From the NCBI RefSeq assembly GCF_023065955.2, contig NW_026623100.1, positions 66,406,727-66,470,726 on the forward strand: 64,000 nt of DNA. Reading direction: 5' to 3'. This DNA comes from Ursus arctos. Its lineage: Eukaryota; Chordata; Mammalia; Carnivora; Ursidae. The notes below the pieces were generated by a model. The model saw nothing but the letters and a program-made list of their open reading frames with translations. It had not been told where the DNA came from and ran no database searches. The stretch's first letter is position 1. Each line of letters begins with the position of its first letter. Both the position numbers and the translations under genes were made by a program. This document shows, one piece after another, positions 11,201 to 23,900 of this stretch.

Positions 11201-14200
11201 AAGAAAATCACCCACAGTCCCGCTTTCCAGAGACAACGTCCTTTTGCGCAGAATCCTTCGGTCACTTACAGCTATGCGCGTGTGCACGCACACGTCAGCC
11301 CACCCCCTGTTCTGCGGTTGATTTTATCTCCCGATTCCACGGTGCGTATTTCGCATGACCGCTGCTTCCAAACCGCGTGGTGGAAAGGCCATCGTTAATA
11401 AAGCTACCCCCTATTTTTGGACATTTTGTTTCTTCACAGTATTTTCCTTGGGTTCCTCTGAGGCTGACGTGACACAGACTGCAGTCTGAGGACGCCACCT
11501 GCATGGATCTGGTGTCCTGCAGGGACGACTTCTCCAGGATGCACGGCCCGTGGGCTTGGCCAAAGCTCCCCGAGTTTACGCCACATACGCTACAGCAAAC
11601 ACACTGACATGGCTCAAGGCGTGGATTATGGCCCCATGACGAAGGTCACACTTGACCCAGACGTCTGGGCCACAGGCAGGGTCCCTCTTCAGCCCTGGAG
11701 CCCATAAAGGCCTCGGCCCCTGGCTTCAGACTGCCCCACCGTCTCACTCTGCTGCCTTGGGTGTCCTTGACCACGTCCCAAGTGTGCTCTCACCTGGGCC
11801 TCTCCACAAACACATCCTCGGGGAGCATGTACGGAGCCTCCTTCTTCCTGGTCTCTATCACCTGGAGTTGGGAGGAACCACATAAGAGCTGGGGACGACA
11901 GGGAGGAGCCCTGAGCCGGCAAATGAGGGCGCTTCCTCCCCCCCAGGCAGTTCCTTCCTCCCACAGACTCCTTGGCAAAGCCCCCCGCAGCTGGGCTTCT
12001 AAGGGAGAAACTCGGATCAACAGTGACCCTCACAGCAGCCTGAGAAGCCCAGGCAGACCGCTCAGGCCATCCCCGATGATGGCTACGCATCAAATGTCCT
12101 CCAAATGCAGGGGACTTAGCCCCCAGGAGACAGCAGTTTCTTGCTCCTGTGCCCTATTCCTATTTTCTATGTAAACAGGAAAAAGGGAGCATAGGTCACA
12201 CCATTCCCCCAACCCAGGTGCATGGCAAAAACATCCTGATGGACAGCCACAGGTGGAGTTTCCCTCAGTACCCTTGGCAAATTTTTGACAGGAAAAGTGT
12301 AAGATGGTAAGACGGTGAGAGGTGGGAGGGTAGCTGGCATGCAAGTACGGGCAGGAGTGAGCGAGCCAGGCTGTGGCTACTGTCTGAATGGATGTCTGGG
12401 CATGGCCTTTTCTGCGCCCCCTATTGGCCCATGCTGGGGGTCACAGTGACATGGCACCCTCCCGTGCCCCCCCCACCCCCAAGCCAGCTGAGAGGGAGGT
12501 TTCTTATTTTAGTTCATTTTGCTTGTGTATTTTAAAGTTAATCCTAGACATTATATCATTTCACCTATAAATACTTCAGTATGTTTTAAAACGTCTTTTG
12601 GGGACAACTGAGAACATCTGATTACAGACTGGGTATTAGATAACACCGAGGCATTATTGATAACTTGATTAGGTATGTTAATAGCACGGTGATTATGTAG
12701 GAAGGTGTCCATATTTTTTATACACAACACTGATATCTATAGGGGTAAAATGACAGGATAGCTGAGATCTGCTTTGACATAAGAAAAAGAGAAAACGAGA
12801 TAAAGCAAATGTGGGAAAACCTTCCCAACTGTTTCATCTGCATGATCGATATATGATGTCCACTGTTCTCCTCACACTGCTTTGGTGATATTCGAAAACT
12901 TTCATAAAAAAAACTTAAAAAAAAAAGTGGTGTTAGTCCCAAATGACATGAGAGGCGTGTGTGGCTGGGGTTCTGGAAGCAGGGGTGGCACAGGGGGCAG
13001 GGAGTAGAGGCAGGCAGGTCGCAGATGAGGAAGGGGTCCAGGTCCTGCCCGTGGCCGACCCCACCATGCTCTGCGGTGTCCTACAGGAGGAAATGCTGCC
13101 TCTAGTAAGTTCCCACTGTCCCTAGCTGTTCTGTCAACCCTTCCTCAATGCCCGGACTAAGCACGGGGCCCACGCAATGAAGGACAAGTTGTTCTGGGGA
13201 AACCCAAAGCCGAGGGCCCCCCGCGCTCTCCGTGGGGTGAGGACACCAACCTCGCGGACGTGCTGGCAGAAGGCAGGGACGGCGGTGAGCTGGCTGATGA
13301 GGTTCAGGTAGGCCGCGCCCAGCCCGTACAGGGCGCAGCGGTTGTACACGGGCAGGTTCTCCTCGTTGACCTGGGCCACGTCCTGTGGCAACACAGAGGG
13401 GCCTTGGAGTTTTTCAACTGACAAATTATACGGGTGCCCCAACGTCTGTCCCACCTCTCCCAACCTTCTTTAGAGAGGGCCCATCTCTCTAGACTAAGCC
13501 TTTTTCAGCATTTGTCCCATAATTTCTTGGGAGACAGAAGTCATCCTCGGAAAAGCGGAAGTGAATCATCCCGAGAACAATCCAAGAGCTGGGAGCTCAT
13601 AAGTACTTGAGTAGAGGGGGATGACCTCATGCTTCACTTTGCAGTTCCAGCTTTGGTGACCTTGACCGTCCAATCCCTCATCATTAATCCTACCTCTAGG
13701 ATGCTGTGTCCTTGAATATAGGCCTTGAATGATTCTTGGGGGATTGGACTGGTTTGTTAACTGGGTCCATATGCTAAGTTAAAAGAGTTGCGACAGTTAC
13801 TAGGGATGGGGACACAGAGGAGTCTCAAATTCTAGGGTGAAGACAATCATAGCAGCTGAGTTGGCCTGGCAGGAGTTAGCACTGGTGGCCTAAGATTCTC
13901 CACCACTGATTTCCCAGGTTTGCCATCATTCCTGCTCCTAGGTAGGATCTGATGCCACCTGGCTTCAGGACCCTGGAGACCCTGGTCTTTTGAGGTCTGA
14001 AGAATCCACCCCAAACCCTGCATCCTTGAGTACACTTCCACCCAGAAGGACTCGGGAAGTCTGAAGCCCTATCTAGTGAACACTGGCTATGGAAAGGTCA
14101 TGAGGGAGGCTTGTTGAACCTCCAGGTCCCCACGCGTGGGGGTAGAACTGGGAATATGTATTTTTCATTAAGCGCAGGGGGTAATTCTGAAGCACAGCCA

Positions 14201-14885
14201 GGCTTGGGAACCAGATGATCTTTAGACAAAGTGTGTTTTGGGATCATTCAGGCTTTATGAGCACCCTCTTGGTATTCCTTGGAGTCTCATTCAGACCTTG
14301 TTAAGACTTGAAATACTAGGGACTAAAGGGTGTTTTTGAAAGATCTTGTTCCCTGGGTCTCCTTTAGCCTGAGGATGGGCTAAAGCCATGAGTGAGGCAT
14401 TCTTGGGCGGTTCCCCAAACAGAACCATGGCCTGTGGTCCCTGGAGGAATGGGGAGCAAAGGGTGCAGTATTCCCAGGCTCGGGGACAGGTGTTGAGTAG
14501 CCGCTCGTCGGTGGTCTCATTAGTGCTTGGCGCACCCGGTCCCCTGGCCCGATCCCACCCACCACGTGCTGCCCACACCCGGTCCCACCTGCACAGCCAG
14601 CACCAGACGGATGAGGTCCACCACCACCTCCTCATTGGCCAGCTCGATGCTGATGAGCGCCAGCAAGCCATAGACCGCCTCATAGTGCTTCTGTATGTTC
14701 GTCTCCTCCTTACAGCTCAGGTAGATGTGTCTGTAGAGCTGCTGGGAGTGCTGGGCGTGGGGAGAGGGTGGGGGCAAGGCCACATGGGCAGGTGGAGGCG
14801 GGAGGGGCAAAGAGAATGTGAGGAAGACCAATCGCAGGCGGTGGGACAGCGTGTGTAACCCATCTCCACCCTCAGGGAGAGGATG

Positions 14886-14929
<44 letters not shown>

Positions 14930-17900
14930 AAAGTTTCACGTATTTAAGTAATCTCTGTACCCAACATGGAGCTCAAACTCATGACCCCGAGATCCAGAGT
15001 CAGCATGCTGTTCTGACTGAGCCAGCCAGGTGCCCCAGGGAGAGGATGCCTTTAAAGCAGACCCCAGTGGAAGCAGATGTGCAGGACACATTTAGGGAAG
15101 GAGGGGCGCAGTGAAATCAGCAACAGAAGCTGCTGCCTAAACCCAGCTGTGTTTGGGAGAACACAGCCTGCAGCCCAGCCTGCGCTGAGATTACCAGCAG
15201 TGTTCCTGACTCTGGCCGCCATATTGGGTGTGACCCTAGGGGCTTGGCCCACCCTGAAGTGGTCAGCTGGTCATCCTAACTACGCATGCTCAGAGAGGGA
15301 GAGAGCAGGCTTGGGGCCAGGGGTCAGTCCTGACTTGGAGGCTGGGAGGTGGGCGTCCACAGAGCCTGGCCCACCTGGGGTTCACTGAGGCTTAAGGTCA
15401 CACTGGCTAACCTTCTTCATGAAGACGGTGTCCTGTCGGGAGCACTTGTCCACTTTCAGCTTCAGGACAGAGATGTCACTGAGGGTACTGGGAAGGGACA
15501 CAAGGGGCCACCTTAGCCCTGTGCAAGGCCAGTCAGAGCTCATGTGGTGTTACTGGGCTTTATCCCAAGGTTGTTAGTTGTGTCCCAGCACCCCTGCCCC
15601 CCACCCCGTGCACTGGTTCTTAGCCCAATCTCCACTTCCTCAAGTTCTCAAACCTTCTGTCCTGCCCACTTTTTTCTTGTTCCTTTTTCTTAAATACTAA
15701 TCCAGATTATTCTCTTCCTCCCATCCCCTCCCCCCCAAGTCTTTACTGATAAACCTGCATCCCCTTCCTTCCTCCCCACCCGCTAACTCCCTTTAGTATC
15801 TGCTCTTCATCTCCCCCATCTCCAATCCATGGCTCCCTGGAAAAAGTGCCCTTCCATCTCGCCTGCCCCCATAGGACCCCAGGGTCAATGTCCGTGATCA
15901 GCTCCTGGTAGTTCCCACTGAAGAAGGGAACTGTCCTCTCACCTGGGTGTGAGACCTATCAGGAGTCTTCTCCCCCATCACACACCAACTGGAGGGGAGA
16001 CCCCAAGTTCACCTGATGGTAGAGAACTTGTGGCGGTTGCCATGACGATCGATGAAACTGATGAGAATCTCTAGAACGAAGAGGCGGATCTCTGCGTCCT
16101 CCATGAGGGCGGTGGAGAGAAGGCGGTCCAGGAAGTTGCTGGGCAGGGCTGACATCATGTTGTTGCACTGGAAACCTGTGGATACCTGCCAGGGAGCCCA
16201 GCATGGCGGAGCTTAGGAAGCCTGGCGCACTCAGTGCAGTGAGCAGATGGACAGCAGCCGGCGGACCTGGGGTCTAACGCACCCAGCCTCTCTCGACATC
16301 TCCCAGCCCGGCTCCCTTGTCCTCCACCCCAGGCCCTGGATGCCTGAGGCAGCTTTTTTGAACATGCCAACAACCACCTGGACAAGTTTTTGGTTGTTAA
16401 AAGCAAGCGAGGGGTAAGCACAAGAGGGGAGCAGGAGTCAGGGAGCCTCTGAACCAAATGTTGCAGCCACAGGTGGAACAATGTTCCAGGACACAGTTGA
16501 CGGACACGCACCACGAGCACAACACTGCAGTACGGGCACGGACAGTCACACAGACACGGAGAGACAGCGGGAGAGCTTAGAGCCGGGCTGAGGGACCACG
16601 ACCCACACACACGCAACAACCATTTCTGACATCTCTTCTAGGTGCTCATACAGGGGGGTCTTCAGATTAAAGCCAGTGGGCGTCAGGAGACACATCATCC
16701 TTGACGTTGTCAAAACATTCAAAAGCAGCCAAACCACCCCAATGTTTAGCAATGGCCACAGTAGCCAAACTATGGAAAGAGCCCAGATGTCCCCTGACAG
16801 ATGAATGGATAAAGAAGATATGGTATCTGTATACAATGGAATACAACTCAGCAATCAAAAAAAATCTTGCCATTTGCAACAACATGGATGCAACTAGAGG
16901 GTATTACACTAAGCAAAGTAAGTCAATCAGAGAAAGACAATTATCATATGATCTCACTCATATGTGGAATGTAAGAAACAAAGCCCAGGATCATAAGGGA
17001 AGAGAGGGAAAAATAAAACAAGACAAAATCAGAGAGGGAGACAAACCATAAGAGACTTATCTTAATCATAGGAAACAAACTGAGGGTTGCTGGAGGGGAG
17101 GGGGGTGCGGGGAATGGGTAACTGGTGGTGGACATTAAGGACGGCACGTGATGTAATGAGCACTGGCTGTTATATAAGCCTGATGAACCACTGAACTCTA
17201 CCTCTGAACTAATAATACATTAGTTACATTATATGTTAATATAATACATTATATGTTAATTAATCGAATTTAAATAAAAAAATAAAACCCCCCAAAAAAC
17301 AAAAGCAGCAAAACAATATTTACTGTTTAGTTCAAATTGCAAAACAAAAATGCCTTTGATGATTCAGCAGGCCCTGGGGGATCTAGCAAAGCTTGGTGGC
17401 ATCAATAGTAAACATCAGCTGAAGGGGGATGTGAGTGCACCCCAAACTATCACCTTGATAAGGAGCTGGGTACAGTGAGGGTAACCTTAGCAGAAATGGC
17501 AGGAGTACAGAGACCAGGGAGGTCACAGATGTGGGCAGTGCCAGCATGAAAAGCCTTTATAAAAACACAGTGACATGAACGGTGTGGGCTCGGGAGAGGG
17601 AAGGCAAGGGGTGGATGGTAACGAGTGGGGTGTGCAGATCAGCATGGCTGGAACAGAGACTGCGGGGCTGAGGGCTGAGATGGGGGGTTAGGGAGGGAAG
17701 GGGACCTGGGGATCTCCCACTGTTAGTCAGAGAAGTTTGAAATCTGCAGGCACATCAATTGTACACTGACACCTACTATTTGAAAAGGAGCAACATGTGG
17801 GGAGCAGCATTTCTAGAAAATTCTTCTTGTGGTTGTATGTATGATCGGTGAGGACAGATGGGGATAAGGGCAACCATGAGGAGAATCTAGTCGTGAGATG

Positions 17901-20900
17901 TCTAGAGCTTAGGCAGGGCTGTGCGTAAGAATCCCTGGGGAGCCCGTTACAAATAGATTCCAGGACGCTACTCAGACCGACGGCTCCAAATCTCTAGGGA
18001 GTCCATATATATTTTAACAAGTTGGTCATGAGATGGCATTTGAGGATAATGAATCTGGACTCCATTGAAGGCTGCAAAGATGTAAAGAAGAGGGATGTAA
18101 AACACTGATGAAGGGAGAGAGAGAGGCTGGGGGACTGAGGTGGGCATGAGTGCTGAGGGGGAACAGGTGGAATGGACGTAGGGAGGTACTTGGAAGGGGA
18201 AAAAAGGCAGGAATCAAAGATGGCATCCCAATTCAGAGATAATGTTTGAGTGACAAGGCTACCCAGTAGCTGATAAGGAACCTTTGTGAAAATTAGGAGC
18301 AGTGCCCTGCCTGCTCTGGATGATCCAGCTCTGTGGATGCCCAGACTGCTAGTGAGTGTAACACAGGCTGGATTTCAGCCCCCTATTCACCCTTCAGGCC
18401 GGGCATATTTGTACAGTATGCAACCTGCACAACTGTATGTGGTAGCCTTCTCTTGGTCCCTTGGAAGGAGCTGCCTCCTGTAGAGGCAGAGCAGGAATGG
18501 GGACAGGAGAGGCTCACCTGAAGGAGGGATTTCAGCAGCATAATCTGGGTCAGCCGGTTCCTGTTCTCTCTGTAGACCAGAGACACAAATACTCACCAGG
18601 ATGGTGATGTGGGCAGAGACCCCACACTTGCCTGCCCAGCTCCCCTTGTGTTTAGATTCTCCATGAGGCTTGTTACCCAGGACAGCTGACTTCCAGAGCC
18701 AGGAAGCAGACCAGAGAATGAATGGCTTGACCAGAGAATGAATGGCTTGCCCCAAAGGTGGGCAGTAGTTATTGGTGGGGCAGTCTGAGGAATTGTGGGA
18801 TCCAAGGGGGCCCACTAAAGGCTGCTGAGGGACTTGAGAGTAGAAGAGAAGTGAGGGCAGGACCAGGAAAGTTAAAGTGGAGAAAGGAGTCCGTGAGAAA
18901 ACACGGGAAGGGAAGCTGGGCTGGAATAGTCAGCCAATAGAGGAAAAAGGGGAGCAAGGCTGGTGGGCTTACCCTGTCCTCCCTGTCTCCATGGGATGAT
19001 GCAGGGAAGGCAGTGGGACCTTGCTCATGATGAAGAGGATCACCTCTGAGCGCTGGTAAGTGGGCAACGTGCTGGCAAAGGAGCCTGCAGGAAAGAGATG
19101 GGGGACAGGGTTGGCTCAGGTGAGGCCGCCAGCTGCCGGGGTCTCCGCCCGGCCTCTCAACTGAGCAAACTACTGCCCGGAGTGCGGGCTGTGTCTCCAG
19201 GGAGACAATTAAGACGCAGAGGAGAAACCTAGACGACGCCAGAGGATTCTTCCCGTTCCGGTGGCTTCACTTGTCATTCCCCAGGCTGTGGTTAGCGTCT
19301 CTGGGAAGGAGAGGGGAGCGCCAGGGGTGCGAAGCCAGGAAGGCTCTGAAGGGATGATGAGCTCTGCAGACTGGAGAGGTGGCGGTCCGGTTCTCCCCGT
19401 CTGCATCCCGGTGCGCATCCCCGGGGGCATCCACGGCCTTCTCCCTTTCCTTCCTCCGGCCAGGCCAGTCCGAGAGCTGCGCACGCCGTAGACTGACTCC
19501 ATTTCCTCCAACGTCCGCAAGTAACACAGTTTGAGCGGATGACAGCGCCAGGGCGCTGTCCTGGTGGAAGCCGCCCCCTGCCCCACCCAACCCGGATGGG
19601 GCCTGCCGCGCCCGGCCCCGCCCACCCTGTCCCCGCCCCACCACCGGGCCCCGCCCACCAGGGCCCCGCCCTGGGTCCCACCTATGGTCTTGATGACAGC
19701 CTCCTGGAACATGCGCTCTTCGTGCTCCTTGATGATCTTGGTGCCCAGGCTGATGGCCCCGTCGTAGCTCCCGGTCAGGGCGTAGTCAATGCTGAGCCGC
19801 AGCTGCCTCAGCAGAGTGTTGAACATCTCCAGCACCGTAGGCCCTGAGCGCAACGGGGGTGGGGGGTGGCGTGGGGGGAGACCCGAAATCCAGGGCTGGC
19901 ATCCCCGCTCATTCTTCCCTGTCTTGCATTCCAGCCAGGGGTTTCCTCTGTCCCCTCCCTGCACTCCCTTGCCCTTTTCTGGAAGGGGAGGCAGCCTCCT
20001 GCCGAGGGCATCACTTTGTCCTTTGAGGCTTCCCGGCCCTCACGCTGTCGCTCAGGGCCTCCTTACCGACAGAGCCGGTGGCGGCGATGACGGCAGCTTC
20101 CGACAGGACCTCCACGATGCCCGCCCGCACCGTGGCCGCGCTGCGGCTGTTGGCATCCAGGTGGCTCAGGAGCTGCTGGATAACCAGGTGGGAGTGCTGC
20201 GGCTGGGGGGAGGAAGACGTGCTGGCCCCAAACAGCAACCCCCACACGGCCTCTGCGCCAGGGCAGCCCTCGACTGGGACCCAAAGGCCCGCGGGGACAA
20301 AAGTGAGGTCCTGACGCCACGGGGCACTGGAGGTGGTGCCCACGTATTCCGGTTCCTCAGTCCCTCCCTCTTGGTCCCACAGGAGCAGAGCCCCATTCCA
20401 GGGGCGACCTCGATTTCCAGAATTGTCCTGGGCCCTTCCACTTCAAATGGGTCAAAAGTCAATTTTGAAAATACTGTCTTTCTTTTCATGGTTCCTGGGT
20501 CCCAGGTCATACTGATAAGGGCCACAACAGGCCAGCCTGCACAAACTGTAGCTTGATTACACTGGGAGAGCCAGACATGGAGAGTCAGTGCTCAGGAGGC
20601 AATGTCACGGTGCTGTGGCAGCCAAGTGTGGTCTGTGGGCTCGTATTTTGCATGAGTTTTTCATTTACTTTTTCTAAGACATTTTTTTAATTGTATTTTA
20701 TAATGTATTGATCTGTGCTGTATCAGAAATAAAACTAAAGCCTGCCCTTCCTCACAGCTAGCTGAAGCAGCACGTTGAGACAACTGGGGGCTTGGGAGAA
20801 GTCACAGAGGACAGCTGGCTTTTTCCTTTAGCACACTGGCCTGCTCCCAGAGGTGCCCTTGGCCAGGGGGACAAGCTGGACCGGGGAGCCACCATACCTG

Positions 20901-23900
20901 AATTGAGTACATGATGATTTTAAAGCAACGGATGGCGAACACCTTGGGCTCCCAAAGAGAGTGGTTATCCAGGTGGCTGTGAGGGAGAAAACACAGGGGG
21001 GTGGCTGTGAAAAGTGATGGCAGGGAGGAGAGACAAGCTTGGGGGCGGGGGGGGGGACCGCCTGAGAGACCCAGCCCCTGGCAGAGTTCCCAGGTGAGAA
21101 GGGCTTGTAGGTGGCGGTGAGGGACCCTGGGACAGTCCTGGCGCAGGAGCTGGGGGAAGCCAAGAACAGGTCTGTGGCAGTGGACTCAGGAGTGAAGCCA
21201 GGCACCTTCCTCCAGTTTTGGGGAAACTCCTACCAGCCCCTCTCCTCAACACTGCACTCGGCCACTGGCTTCTGCCAACACACAGGCACAGACAAGGGAC
21301 CGTCTTGGGCACGGCACCACCCCCATAACACCTCTGTCCCTTCTCCCTGAGTCAGCAAGATGCCAGGACCTGAAACTGTTCTCTGAGGGCTGTGGCAGGT
21401 AGGGGCGTGGGCAGGGGGTACTCACATGAGAACAGGCTTGATGGCATTTTTGATGTTGCCAAAGGCGGCCCGGCCCAGCAGTTCCCGAAGGCACCTCTCG
21501 GCCAGTTCTGCTGGGTTCTCTTTCTCCTTCTCTGGTGCTTGGAGGGGCGACGGAGAGCGGCTGTGGGAACAAGCAGCATGTGGGTAAGGGATGGCCGGCA
21601 AAGCCAGAGTCAGTCTTTGTGCAGCCTGCGTTTTTGTTTTTTTTTTTTAAAGATTTTATTTATTTATTAGAGAGCGAGCACAAGCAGGAGGAGTGGGAGA
21701 GGAAGAAGCAGACTCCCTGCGGAGCAGGGAGCTGGATGCCAGCTGGATCTCTGGACCCCGGGATCATGACCTGAGCCAAAGGCAGAAGCTTCACCAACTA
21801 AGCCACCCAGGCACTCCTGCAGTCTGCGTTTCTGCCCTGCAGCCTTGCACGCGGTGCACTAGGACAGGCAGGAATTTGACATGGGCTGCGCGAGATACTG
21901 TGGGAGCTATCGTGGCCATTAGAGATGAAACAGGATAAAGGAGCCCAGGGTAAAGGAAGATCATGGGCGAAGGGGTCAAATTCTCTTGCTGGAAATCCTT
22001 GAGGACATGCGCCCCCACAGGAAGGATAGACAGTCTGCACATCATGGGTTTGGGGAGGCAAGACCAGCGTGTCTCCATGCCCCAAAGCCTGGGAAAGAAA
22101 AAGATGGGATGTGAAGAGAGGGAGGCCGAGTAATAGAGAAAACAAAAGAAAGCGGGAGAGAGGAGGGAGAGGAAAAAGAAAGGCATGGCGGTTGGCTCAG
22201 GTGTGACTCAGTGGTACCTAAGTCACAGGGGCTGGGCCTGGATCTGGACAGAAGGAGCCTCAGGTCTCTGGGGGCTGAGACCACCAGAGACCACCGGTGA
22301 AGCGGGTCGGTGAGGTGCAGTTCCAGGAATAGCCACCAGAGGGCACACCTACTTCCCCTGCCTGTCCCCAGCTTCACAGGCTCAACGGAGTCGGAGGGAG
22401 GGAGGAACCTGCTGTTCTCAAACAGCGTCTTGCACAGCCCAGGTGGATAGCAACACGAGCATCCCGTTTTACAGATGGGAAGAGCGAGGGGCAGGGACAG
22501 ACCGAATCCCCTGTCTGAGGGCTCCCCAATTAAAACCCAGTACCTGCAACTTGTGTTCAGGGGCTGTTGGCCAGTCAAGCAGGTTTTAAGGGCCTGAAGG
22601 ACCATTAGGAAGGGAGGGAGGAAGGGAAAGTCCTCAGTAACTGGAAGGCGCTTTAAAGCCTCCTTGGCCTGCTGCTTTCAGAGAGACAGAGGTAACCCGA
22701 CTCTGGGTTCTTTGTGTTCTTACCAGCGCACACTTACCGTTAGGGAGCCCAGCCCGGTTACTGTCCTTCCTTCGTGAATGCAGACCTTAGGGGGTGCAGC
22801 AAGCTGGCAGAAGGCCAGACCCAAGGCTCCTAGGGAGCCGGCCTTGGACTCATTGCAGAACAAGCCACAAAAACCAAGATCCCTGGCCTTTTAGTTAGGC
22901 TTTACCCACCAGCCCAAGCCGTGCGGTTCCCAAGCAGATGGCCAAGGCAGCCTGGGAGGACCGTGCGTGTCTGCTGCCCGCGCTCCAGCCTCGCCTGCTT
23001 ACCTCTCTGCCTCCTCTATGTGCTGCAGATTGAAAAGCAGCGACGGGACAATTTTGTCCATGTGCTGTGGGTCCCAGATATTGGCTTGCAATTCATCGTT
23101 CACCGTCTTCCTCACCACCCCCTGCAGACCTTTGATGCCTGACATTCTGATTCTGTAAGAAAAAAGGGCAACATGGAGCCATGCAATCCTCCAGCCCTGA
23201 GAAGCCCAGCTTCTGTGGCAAGGGGAGGAACACGGCGTAGGGACTGGGGATGCACGCGTCCATCCAAAGGCAGAACGGAGCCCACCTTCCCCTTCGTGTG
23301 ACTCAGCCTCCTGGCCTCCTGGCTGGCTTCCCGTGTGGCTGGATGCGAGCCCAGGAAGCCATGACCTCCGGCCCATCCTAGAGATTGCCAGACTGCCCTT
23401 GCCCGGTACCACATGGGCTTCGTCCCTACACCGCCAGTTGCTCCAGGCTCCTCCTCTTTAGTACCCCACTGGGTTTGTTCCAGCTTGAGCCCAAGATGTA
23501 AGGGCTCAAAGTACTGCCAAGAACTGATGAAGCAGAATCCAGGGCTGTGAGCGAGTTACAGCGGGGAGGGGAGGAGGGGCTGCCAGGAGGGGAGGCACAG
23601 AGCTGCCAGACTCAGCACAGAGAGGTCTCAGCTGCGGCTAAGCTGGCTGAGAAACCAAGAAATCGAGTGACAGTGCAGAGGAGGCCCCTTTCACCCCCCA
23701 CCCCCAGTCCCACTGTGCTGACCCAGGGTCCCTGTGGGAGGGGTCTCTTTACTGGTGTGTAGTTCAGTGCCAAGTCTCTTTTGTTCTTTTTGTAATCAAA
23801 CTTTTTATCTGATTATAAAATAATACATGCCAATTATAGAGAAGTACAAAGAAGATTTACCCCTATGATCACCATTCAAAGAGAACCATTACTGGCATTT

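Larger units (their letters stand above)
16186..18517 (-). other. EFR3B: Intron 12 of EFR3B
   Basis: 2.3 kb containing a 5'-truncated L1 (16730-17299) and a MER5-like fragment (17910-18015). The rest is unassigned. Confidence 0.8.
19380..20330. other. Intragenic CpG-rich region over exons 9-10
   Basis: By eye this 0.95-kb block is clearly richer in CpG than its surroundings and spans two exons. CpG ratio was not computed. It may be an intragenic CpG island or just GC-rich coding context. Confidence 0.45.

Noticed and set aside
16701..17051. 116-codon frame as a gene
   Set aside because: It is the decayed end of L1 ORF2 within a 5'-truncated L1.
19209..19964. 251-codon minus-strand open frame
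   Set aside because: It reads through EFR3B exon 10 and its intron flanks. Only 19682-19843 is coding.
19789..20556. 255-codon plus-strand open frame
   Set aside because: It is antisense to exons 9-10 in a GC-rich region, where stops are rare by composition.
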